Positions 5,527 through 10,515 of a stretch of DNA of 10,515 nucleotides are shown one piece after another; the stretch's first letter is position 1; each line of letters opens with the position of its first letter. The position numbers and the translations under genes were made by a program. Under the pieces are notes generated by a model, which saw only the letters and a list, made by a program, of their open reading frames with translations, was not told the origin of the DNA and made no database searches. Origin of the DNA: Acidiferrobacteraceae bacterium (GTDB lineage Bacteria; Pseudomonadota; Gammaproteobacteria; Acidiferrobacterales; Acidiferrobacteraceae); assembly GCA_027343725.1 (NCBI GenBank), contig DAHWKH010000074.1:1-10515 (forward strand). Reading direction: 5' to 3'.

Positions 5527-6204
5527 ATGCATAAGAGCTACGCCGCATTAGCGGTTACCTGCTGCTTGTTGGCGACGCCCGTTATGGCGAAGGGTCTGTC
5601 TCCTAAGGCGCAGCTGAGCTACAGTCTCGGATATCAGTTCGGCGAGAATGTGCGCAACAATCACATTCCCGTGGACCGGGCCATCTTCACGCGCGCCATC
5701 AACGATGCCTTGTCCGGCGCCAAGCCCTTGTTGCCGCCGGCGCGGATGGCGGCCGTCGTGGCGAAATTCCAGCGCGAGATGCAGGCGCGCAATGTCGCCA
5801 TGCTGAAAGCGCTCGGTAAGCGCGAGCAGGCGGTCGGGCGGGCCTTCCGGGCGAAATACGCGAAGAAGCCCGGTGTCCACATCCTGCCGGGCGGGGTCGA
5901 GTATCGCATCCTGACCGCGGGTCATGGAGACGTTCCGACGATTCACCAGACGATCATCGCCGATTATACCGGGCGTTTCGTCAATGGGCGGGTGTTCGCG
6001 AGCAGCAAAAAGGCGGGCAAGCCCGCCGTGTTTCCGCTCTCGGGTCTGATCCCGGGGCTCAAGGAGACGTTGGTGCACATGCCGGTCGGCTCCACGTGGC
6101 AGGTCGTGGTGCCGGGCCACCTGGCCTACGGGCCTCAGGGGCGCCCGGCGATCCCACCGAACGCGACGTTGGTATTCAACATTCATCTCGCGGGCATCAA
6201 GTAG
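5527..6204 (+). CDS. Exported FKBP-type peptidyl-prolyl isomerase (Mip/FkpA-like)
   Basis: A 225-residue periplasmic FKBP-family protein. Residues 1-21 are a signal peptide ending in PVMA before KG. An N-terminal FKBP_N helical domain follows (about 23-115, SYSLGYQFGENV; MAAVVAKFQREMQARNVAML), which dimerises Mip and FkpA. The FKBP domain spans about 120-225: ADYTG, VFASS, FPLSGLIPGL, MPVGSTW, LAYGPQGRPAIPPNATLVFNIHL. Compared with FKBP12, Tyr26, Phe36, Phe46, Ile56, Tyr82 and Phe99 have counterparts (Tyr147, Phe157, Phe169, Ile175, Tyr201, Phe217). However, Asp37 is Ala158 and Trp59 is Leu178, so isomerase activity may be weak and chaperone activity dominant. The start at 5527 has AGGAG 5 nt upstream; the frame is open farther into sod, but that extension is not used, as the signal peptide starts here. 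The gene is separated from sod by a likely terminator; TACACT at 5451-5456 is a weak -10 candidate. Confidence 0.92.
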   Translation: MHKSYAALAVTCCLLATPVMAKGLSPKAQLSYSLGYQFGENVRNNHIPVDRAIFTRAINDALSGAKPLLPPARMAAVVAKFQREMQARNVAMLKALGKREQAVGRAFRAKYAKKPGVHILPGGVEYRILTAGHGDVPTIHQTIIADYTGRFVNGRVFASSKKAGKPAVFPLSGLIPGLKETLVHMPVGSTWQVVVPGHLAYGPQGRPAIPPNATLVFNIHLAGIK

Positions 6205-6208
6205 ACGC

Positions 6209-6237
6209 AAAAAACCAGGGGGGCCGCGCCCCCCTGG
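6209..6237 (-). terminator. Strong intrinsic terminator for csp
   Basis: CCAGGGGGG (6215-6223), loop CCGCG and CCCCCCTGG (6229-6237) form a perfect 9-bp stem. On the - strand it is followed by TTTTTT (6209-6214), a textbook intrinsic terminator 9 nt after the csp stop. On the + strand the same hairpin follows the FKBP stop by 10 nt, but only GTTGTCC comes next, so termination in that direction would be weaker. Confidence 0.88.
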
Positions 6238-6246
6238 GTTGTCCGG

Positions 6247-6453
6247 CTAGCGCATGGGGCGCACGCGGGTCGCTTGCATGCCCTTCTGGCCGCGGGCGCT
6301 CTCGAACTCGACCGCCTGTCCTTCCGAAAGATTGCGAAAACCTTCCCCCTGGATAGCGGAATAATGCACAAAGACGTCGGAGCTTCCGTCCTTTGGAGCG
6401 ATAAAACCGAAGCCTTTGGCTTCGTTAAACCATTTGACAGTTCCGGTTCGCAT
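6247..6453 (-). CDS. Cold-shock domain protein (CspA family)
   Basis: A 68-residue single-domain cold-shock protein that binds single-stranded RNA and DNA and melts RNA structure. It has the canonical core GTVKWFNEAKGFGFIAP with RNP1 (Lys13-Gly-Phe-Gly-Phe-Ile18) and RNP2 (Val27-Phe-Val-His-Tyr31), followed by QGEGFRNLSEGQAVEFES. Compared with E. coli CspA, the end is more basic (GQKGMQATRVRPMR). The start is ATG at 6453 with AAGGG about 9 nt upstream; similarity begins at residue 3. osmC lies 136 nt upstream on the same strand, but csp may have its own promoter in that repeat-rich gap. I could not choose a -10/-35 pair there. A strong terminator follows 9 nt after the stop, so csp ends its transcript. 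Whether it is cold-induced cannot be read from the sequence. Confidence 0.95.
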   Translation of the reverse strand: MRTGTVKWFNEAKGFGFIAPKDGSSDVFVHYSAIQGEGFRNLSEGQAVEFESARGQKGMQATRVRPMR

Positions 6454-6486
6454 CTTCAGTAACCCTTTTGCATTGAGATAGAAATA

Positions 6487-6502
6487 TCAGAAGCGCTTCT
6501 GA
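6487..6502. repeat. 16-bp perfect palindrome upstream of csp
   Basis: TCAGAAGCGCTTCTGA is self-complementary and lies 34-49 nt before the csp ATG, next to the AT-rich stretch of the leader. It could be an operator, or an RNA hairpin (six pairs, loop GCGC) in the csp leader. Confidence 0.5.
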
Positions 6503-6523
6503 CCGGCATGACTCTAGCGTGCG

Positions 6524-6538
6524 GTCGCCGAGGGCGAC
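6524..6538. repeat. Inverted repeat in the osmC-csp gap
   Basis: GTCGCC (6524-6529), a GAG spacer and GGCGAC (6533-6538) form a perfect 6-bp stem. It may be part of an osmC 3'-end structure or of the csp leader; no T tract follows on either strand. Confidence 0.35.
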
Positions 6539-6554
6539 ACCAGCGAAAGTCCGA

Positions 6555-6571
6555 GGTTCGGGGGTTCGGGG
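6555..6571. repeat. 8-bp tandem repeat in the osmC-csp gap
   Basis: GGTTCGGG (6555-6562) is repeated directly at 6563-6570. No known element matches; chance or slippage is possible. Confidence 0.35.
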
Positions 6572-6580
6572 CGGCGCTAC

Positions 6581-6605
6581 GGCGCCCTCCTATCGGGAGG
6601 GTGCC
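6581..6605. repeat. Long inverted repeat across the osmC stop codon
   Basis: GGCGCCCTCC (6581-6590) pairs with GGAGGGTGCC (6596-6605) around TATCG: nine Watson-Crick pairs and one G-T position. The osmC stop (6590-6592) is inside. In the osmC mRNA the odd position becomes A-C, leaving six strong pairs beside the loop. It overlaps an alternative hairpin (6573-6586, GGCGC-TACG-GCGCC), so the two folds exclude each other. It may protect the osmC 3' end or slow transcription. Confidence 0.4.
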
Positions 6606-7045
6606 TGCCCCGGATCGTGGCGGTGAAGGACGGACCCGGCGCCGTCCGTGACCACGACCGTCACGGGAATGCCGTCGCGGACGCTTTGCGTGACTGTGCA
6701 GTAATCCTCGAACAGATTGAGGCACCGCTCGGTGGCGCCCGGCGCCGTGATGGTGACTGTGAGCTCGGCGATGCGCAGGCGCCCCTCGCGGTTGCGCGCC
6801 ACCCGCCCGCGCGCTTGCGCGCGCACGGGCCCGGAGGCCACGCGCGCCTTGCGAAGACAAAAGAGGAGGCTTGCGGTGAGACAGTTGGCGACCGCGGCCG
6901 CCAGCAGTTCTCCCGCGTCCGGACCGCGCCCGCCGCCCGTCGGTTCGGGCTCGTCCGTGACGAGCCCCGGGCCCTCGGTGAAGTGCACCGCGAAGCGGAA
7001 GTCCTCCTGTTGCTCGATTTCGACTGTGAACGACTCACTGGCCAT
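6590..7045 (-). CDS. OsmC family protein
   Basis: A 151-residue OsmC-superfamily protein. OsmC and Ohr members are thiol peroxidases that reduce organic hydroperoxides; other branches have unclear roles. The two superfamily cysteines are present: Cys55 in AAAVANCLTASLLFCLRK (the helix that carries the peroxidatic cysteine) and Cys116 in LFEDYCTVTQSVRDGIPV, the partner that would form the disulfide. Cys63 and Cys108 are extra. The C-terminal signature EDYCTVTQSVR is typical of the YhfA-like branch rather than classic Ohr, so peroxidase activity is possible but not proven. The start at 7045 is chosen because AGGAG (7050-7054, - strand) lies 4 nt upstream; the open frame reaches 7204, but that part is antisense to glcD and not OsmC-like. 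TATACT (7089-7094, - strand) is a good -10 candidate with a poor -35. glcD is divergent, 55 nt away. Confidence 0.88.
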   Translation of the reverse strand: MASESFTVEIEQQEDFRFAVHFTEGPGLVTDEPEPTGGGRGPDAGELLAAAVANCLTASLLFCLRKARVASGPVRAQARGRVARNREGRLRIAELTVTITAPGATERCLNLFEDYCTVTQSVRDGIPVTVVVTDGAGSVLHRHDPGQAPSR

Positions 7046-7088
7046 ACGACTCCTTTCCGGGCGGTTGCCCATCGGCGTTTTGCTCGGC

Positions 7089-7094
7089 AGTATA
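7089..7094 (-). promoter_or_regulatory. -10 candidate for osmC
   Basis: TATACT on the - strand matches 5 of 6 of TATAAT and would start osmC mRNA near 7082, leaving a leader of about 37 nt. The -35 region overlaps the start of glcD and is poor. On the + strand the overlapping TATAGG (7091-7096) could be a glcD -10 so close to the ATG (7101) that glcD mRNA would be nearly leaderless. Confidence 0.35.
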
Positions 7095-7100
7095 GGCGCG

Positions 7101-8585
7101 ATGAGCGAGCAGGGAGAGTCCGTCGCGACGACGCAGTGGCCCGGGGCCTTTTGGCGCGCCCTGCGCCGTCTTGCGCCCCCCGACGGCCTCCTCATGAAGA
7201 CCACCGAGCTTGCGTGCTACGAGTGTGACGGCCTCCCGCTGTATCGCAAGCGCCCCCAGGCCGTGGTTTTGCCGCGCACCCGGGACCAGGTCGGGGCGAT
7301 CCTCGCGCTCTGTGCCCGCTATGGCGTGCCGGTGGTGGCGCGCGGGGCCGGCACCGGGCTGTCCGGCGGCGCCCTGCCCCACCCGGAGGGCATCGTCTTG
7401 AGCCTCGCGCGCCTGAACCGGATCCTGGCCCTCGATCCGGGCAACCGCGTCGCGCGCGTCGAACCGGGGGTGCGCAATATCGCCATCTCGGAGGCCGCCG
7501 CGCCCTACGGCCTCTTTTACGCCCCCGACCCCTCGTCCCAGATCGCCTGCACGATCGGCGGCAACGTGGCCGAGAACGCGGGCGGCGTGCACTGCCTGAA
7601 GTACGGCCTCACCACGCACAATGTCCTCGGGCTCACATTTTTCACGGCCGACGGCACGCTCCACGAGATCGGCGGCCCGACGGCCGAGGGCCCCCTCGAT
7701 CTTCTGGCGCTGCTCATCGGATCCGAGGGCCTGCTCGGCGTCGTGGTCGAGGTCACAGTCCGCCTGCGCCGGAAGCCCCCGGCGGCACTCGCCTTGCTGG
7801 CCGCGTTTTCGTCGGTGGAGGAGGCGGCGACGAGCGTCTCGGCGGTGATCGAGGCGGGCATCGTCCCGGCCGGCCTGGAGCTGATGGACACGCTCGCGCT
7901 CGAGGGCGCCCAAGCCTACACGGGGATCCCCTATCCGCCGGGGTCGGTGGCCGTCGTTCTGGCCGAGGTCGACGGGGATCCGGAGGGAGTGGCGCTCGAC
8001 GCCGAGGTCCTGCGCGCGGTCTTTGCACGCTGCGGGGCGTTCGCGCTCGAGGAGGCCGAGGGCGAAGCGGACCGGCGGCGCTTGTGGCTTGGCCGCAAGT
8101 CGGCGTTTCCGGCCATGGGGCGGATCGCGCCCGATTACTATTGCATGGACGGCACGATTCCGCGCAAGGCCCTGGTGCCGGTCCTGGCCGGGATCGCCGA
8201 GCGCGCCCAGGCCGCGGGGCTGCGCGTGGCCAATGTGTTTCATGCCGGCGACGGCAATCTGCACCCGCTCATTCTGTACGACGCCAAGGCCCCCGGGGCG
8301 CTCGAGCGCGTCGAGCGCCTGGGCGGCGAGATCCTGGACCTGTGCCTTGCGGCCGGCGGCACCATCACCGGCGAGCACGGCGTCGGGGTCGAAAAACTCG
8401 ACGGCATGTGCGCGCAATTCACCGCCGCCGAGCTCGCCGCCTTCCACGCCTTGAAGACGGCCTTCGATCCCGATCATCTCTTGAACCCCGGCAAGGCCGT
8501 GCCGACGCCCGCGCGCTGTGTGGGGGCCGGCGGCCTGCACGTCCACGGCGGGCGCTTGCCGTTTGCGCACCTGGAGCGCTTCTAG
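7101..8585 (+). CDS. glcD: Glycolate oxidase FAD-binding subunit GlcD
   Basis: Catalytic flavoprotein subunit of glycolate oxidase, which converts glycolate to glyoxylate; in autotrophs this recovers carbon from 2-phosphoglycolate made by Rubisco. The 494 residues are close to E. coli GlcD (499). Hallmarks in order: YECDGLPLY (40-48); the PCMH-type FAD domain with VVARGAGTGLSGGA (78-91) and YAPDPSSQIACTIGGNVAENAGG (140-162); then the C-terminal FAD-oxidase domain with FHAGDGNLHP (His381 onward) and TITGEHGVGVEK (His426), the histidines that line the active site in this family, ending DPDHLLNPGK. The frame is open back to 6717, but the ATG at 7101 is chosen because the extension is antisense to osmC. 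The ribosome site is weak (AGG, 4 nt before the ATG). glcE follows without a gap, so the two are co-transcribed and translationally coupled. A close alternative is a GlcD-like D-lactate dehydrogenase, but the glcE and glcF neighbours support glycolate. Confidence 0.95.
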   Translation: MSEQGESVATTQWPGAFWRALRRLAPPDGLLMKTTELACYECDGLPLYRKRPQAVVLPRTRDQVGAILALCARYGVPVVARGAGTGLSGGALPHPEGIVLSLARLNRILALDPGNRVARVEPGVRNIAISEAAAPYGLFYAPDPSSQIACTIGGNVAENAGGVHCLKYGLTTHNVLGLTFFTADGTLHEIGGPTAEGPLDLLALLIGSEGLLGVVVEVTVRLRRKPPAALALLAAFSSVEEAATSVSAVIEAGIVPAGLELMDTLALEGAQAYTGIPYPPGSVAVVLAEVDGDPEGVALDAEVLRAVFARCGAFALEEAEGEADRRRLWLGRKSAFPAMGRIAPDYYCMDGTIPRKALVPVLAGIAERAQAAGLRVANVFHAGDGNLHPLILYDAKAPGALERVERLGGEILDLCLAAGGTITGEHGVGVEKLDGMCAQFTAAELAAFHALKTAFDPDHLLNPGKAVPTPARCVGAGGLHVHGGRLPFAHLERF

Positions 8586-9632
8586 GTGGTCGACTGCGAT
8601 CAGGGCGAGGCCTTGGCGGCGTTCGTGCGCGCGGCTTACGAACAGGATCAGGCGCTCGAGATCGTCGGCGGCGGCTCGCGCCGCCATCTCGGGCGCACGC
8701 CGCAGGGGGCCACGCTTGCGCTCAGCGGCCATCGCGGGATCGTCGCCTACGAGCCCTCCGAGTTCGTGGTCACGGTGCGCGCCGGGACGCCCCTGGCCGA
8801 GCTCCGGGCCTTTTTGGCCGCGTCCGGTCAGGACACGCTGGCCGAGATCCCGCAGTTTGCGCCGGCATCGACCGTGGGCGGGGCGCTGGCCGTCGGGCTC
8901 ACCGGACCCGCGCGCCCCTACACCGGGTCGCTGCGCGACAGCGTGCTCGGCCTCTCCATCCTCTCCGGCACGGGCCAGGCGCTGATGTTCGGCGGGCGCG
9001 TGCTCAAGAACGTGGCCGGCTTCGACGTCTCGCGTCTGATGATCGGGGCGTTCGGCACGCTGGGCGTGCTGCTGGACGTCTCCCTGCGCACCGCGCGCGT
9101 GCCCGAGCGCGAGGAGGTCATTCGCTGGGAGATGTCATGGCTCGAAGCGCGCGCCCGGCTGCGGGCCTGGGAGGGGGCCTATCCGCTGACCGGGGCCTGT
9201 TATCGGCAGCGCACCTTGTACGCCCGGTTCGCGGGCCGCGAGGCGCGCGTGGCGGCGGCCTGCCGCGCCCTCGGCGGGGAGCGGGACGCGAGCGGCGTTC
9301 TCGCCGCCTTGCGCGACTATGCCCTGCCGGACTTTTCGGAAAGCGCCTCGTTGTGGCGCGTGCTCGTGCCACCCGATGCCCCGCTCACGGACGCCTCGGC
9401 GACCATCGGCTGGGCGGGCGCCGAACGGTTTCGGGTCAACGCCGAGGAGGCCTCGGTGCGCGCCGAGGCGGCGCGCGACGCGGGTCAGGTGATGGCGGTG
9501 TGGCGCCGCGACCGGGACGCGGGCCCGTGGGCGCGCCCGGGGGATGCGAGTCTCACGCTCATGGGGCGCATCAAGGCCGCGCTCGACCCGCGCGGGCTCC
9601 TCAATCGCGGGCGTCTCTACCCGGATTGGTGA
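8586..9632 (+). CDS. glcE: Glycolate oxidase FAD-binding subunit GlcE
   Basis: Second flavin subunit of glycolate oxidase, needed with GlcD and GlcF for activity. The 348 residues match E. coli GlcE (350). The FAD-binding half shows ALEIVGGGSRRHLG (23-36), FAPASTVGGALAVGLTGPARPYTGSLRDSVLG and GGRVLKNVAGFDVSRLM followed by IGAFGTLGVLLDVSLR, all typical of GlcE. The end, MGRIKAALDPRGLLNRGRLY, is the usual C-terminal motif of these proteins. It starts with GTG directly after the glcD TAG, with GGAG 9 nt upstream inside glcD, indicating coupled translation. Its last 32 nt overlap the 3' end of glcF on the other strand, so transcription from the two sides collides here and no terminator fits between the genes. 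Confidence 0.94.
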   Translation: MVDCDQGEALAAFVRAAYEQDQALEIVGGGSRRHLGRTPQGATLALSGHRGIVAYEPSEFVVTVRAGTPLAELRAFLAASGQDTLAEIPQFAPASTVGGALAVGLTGPARPYTGSLRDSVLGLSILSGTGQALMFGGRVLKNVAGFDVSRLMIGAFGTLGVLLDVSLRTARVPEREEVIRWEMSWLEARARLRAWEGAYPLTGACYRQRTLYARFAGREARVAAACRALGGERDASGVLAALRDYALPDFSESASLWRVLVPPDAPLTDASATIGWAGAERFRVNAEEASVRAEAARDAGQVMAVWRRDRDAGPWARPGDASLTLMGRIKAALDPRGLLNRGRLYPDW

Positions 9633-10515
9633 GGGCCTCGTAGACGAGCTCGATCCAGTGTCGCACCGGGCGATCCGCGCGCGCGGCGAGGTGCTGCAGG
9701 CAACCGATGTTCGCGGTGACGACCTCCTGGGGCGCGCTCAGCGTCAGCGCCCGCCACTTGCGCTCGCCGAGCCTGCGCCCCCAACGGGGGTAGCGCAGAG
9801 AGTAGGCGCCCGCGGAGCCGCAGCAGAGCGACGGCTCGTCGACCGGCACCAGGGTATGGCCGAGCGCCTCCAGGACCGCGGCGATGCGGTTTGCGTCCCG
9901 CAGGCCGTGTTGCAACGAGCAGGGGGCGTGCCAGGCCAGACGCCGCCGCATGCGCGGCGCCACCGGCGTCAGGAGCAAGGGATCGATCCAGGCCCCGATG
10001 TCCTGCACGCGCGCGCTGAAGCGCTCGGCCGCGCGCGCCTCCTCGCTGTCGGCAAAGAGATGCGGGTAATCGCGCAAAAACGCGGTACAGCCGGTGGCGG
10101 TGGTCGTCAGCCCGGCGTAGGCGGCATCGTCACGAGCCAAGGTCGCGCGCGCCTGCGCACGCCCCTTGGCGCTGGCGTGCAGGTGGTAGGGCAGGGCGCC
10201 GCAGCAGCCGGAGGCGAGCGCTACCGCGCTGATGCCGAGGTGATCCAGGACGATCGCGGCCTTGAGGTCGATATCGGGCGCGAGCGCGGGCTGCACGCAA
10301 CCGAGCAGAAGGCCGACGCGGGTCGCGTGGCGCGCAGTGGGCCAGACGAGGGCGCGCTCGCGCGGGCGGACGCGCCGCTTCAGGCCGCGCGGCAACAGGG
10401 GCCGCACCCGTTGCGCGGTGCGCGCCAGGGCCTGAATCGGCCCGCGCGCCCCGACGCTGGTCTCGAGCAGGGTATCGAGGGCGCGCGCAAGCGCCCCGCG
10501 GGATGTGTGCGCGTG
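9601..10515 (-). CDS. glcF: Glycolate oxidase iron-sulfur subunit GlcF (5' end outside the window)
   Basis: GlcF carries electrons from the flavin subunits towards quinones. The visible 304 residues are the C-terminal three quarters; the frame is open to the window edge. The 100 or so missing N-terminal residues should hold two CxxCxxC [4Fe-4S] motifs. The ORF can start at GTG 10405-10407, but the GlcF-like sequence continues upstream, so that is not the true start. Two CCG domains are visible: the first with LLLGCVQPALAPDI, SGCCGALPYHL and TGCTAFLRDYPHL; the second with WHAPCSLQHG, LCCGSAGAYSL and NIGCLQHL. These are the classic GlcF/HdrB-type cysteine motifs. Unusually, the gene is antisense to glcD and glcE instead of following them: it converges on glcE and shares 32 nt with it (stop at 9601-9603). 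Its expression must therefore come from a promoter to the right of the window. Confidence 0.92.
   Translation of the reverse strand, partial: HAHTSRGALARALDTLLETSVGARGPIQALARTAQRVRPLLPRGLKRRVRPRERALVWPTARHATRVGLLLGCVQPALAPDIDLKAAIVLDHLGISAVALASGCCGALPYHLHASAKGRAQARATLARDDAAYAGLTTTATGCTAFLRDYPHLFADSEEARAAERFSARVQDIGAWIDPLLLTPVAPRMRRRLAWHAPCSLQHGLRDANRIAAVLEALGHTLVPVDEPSLCCGSAGAYSLRYPRWGRRLGERKWRALTLSAPQEVVTANIGCLQHLAARADRPVRHWIELVYEALTNPGRDARD

Noticed and set aside
6456..6473. Short MQKGY leader peptide ahead of csp
   Set aside because: Five codons ending 2 nt before the csp ATG, with no ribosome site; likely chance.
6573..6586. GGCGC-TACG-GCGCC hairpin with a UNCG-type loop
   Set aside because: The stable loop form exists only on the + strand, where no gene is transcribed, and the stem is just 5 bp.
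7035..8732. 565-codon open frame on the - strand opposite glcD
   Set aside because: It is fully antisense to a well-conserved glcD, has no family motifs, and is the kind of shadow frame expected at this GC content.

Overview
The window is very GC-rich, with short intergenic gaps and long antisense shadow frames. Its gene set is glycolate oxidase, NadA, a zinc-ribbon NUDIX hydrolase, an archaeal-type Fe/Mn superoxide dismutase, a Mip/FkpA-like FKBP, a CspA-type protein, an OsmC protein and a YihY/BrkB membrane protein. This fits a Gram-negative proteobacterium, most likely a high-GC gammaproteobacterium. An autotroph salvaging glycolate would fit the glc genes. The lineage is inference from gene content only; nothing here fixes the genus.

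Left part (1-1580, + strand): the 3' end of a Gly/Pro/Arg/Phe-rich, acid-free protein enters from the left edge. An extended -10 promoter candidate then precedes a probable two-gene unit: a small exported protein of unknown function and a CnoX/YbbN-like thioredoxin-TPR protein whose active site reads AGPC. A convergent gap with an imperfect stem-loop follows.

Middle part (1737-4581): yihY and nadA lie head to tail on the - strand, 38 nt apart, and probably share a transcript. A 16-bp perfect palindrome sits between them. nadA is divergent from a NUDIX hydrolase gene. The 257-nt gap between these two holds an extended -10 for nadA, an 11-bp tandem repeat in the nadA leader, a 15-bp direct repeat, and a -10-like box so close to the NUDIX ATG that its mRNA may be leaderless.

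Stress-related block (4743-7045): an Fe/Mn superoxide dismutase with a TTG start, an exported FKBP-type protein with altered active-site residues, then, on the - strand, csp and osmC. A strong hairpin plus T6 terminator for csp lies between the FKBP and csp genes. The osmC-csp gap is short but dense in inverted repeats.

Right part (7101-10515): glcD and glcE abut on the + strand. glcF, normally the third gene of a co-directional glcDEF operon, lies on the opposite strand, converges on glcE and overlaps its 3' end by 32 nt. glcF is cut by the right edge. GlcD, GlcE and GlcF together would oxidise glycolate to glyoxylate and pass electrons to the respiratory chain.

No mobile element, CRISPR array, tRNA or rRNA gene was recognised. 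No clearly new multi-gene system is evident. The most unusual points are the inverted glcF, the residue changes in the thioredoxin, SOD and FKBP proteins, and several inverted or direct repeats in the intergenic regions.
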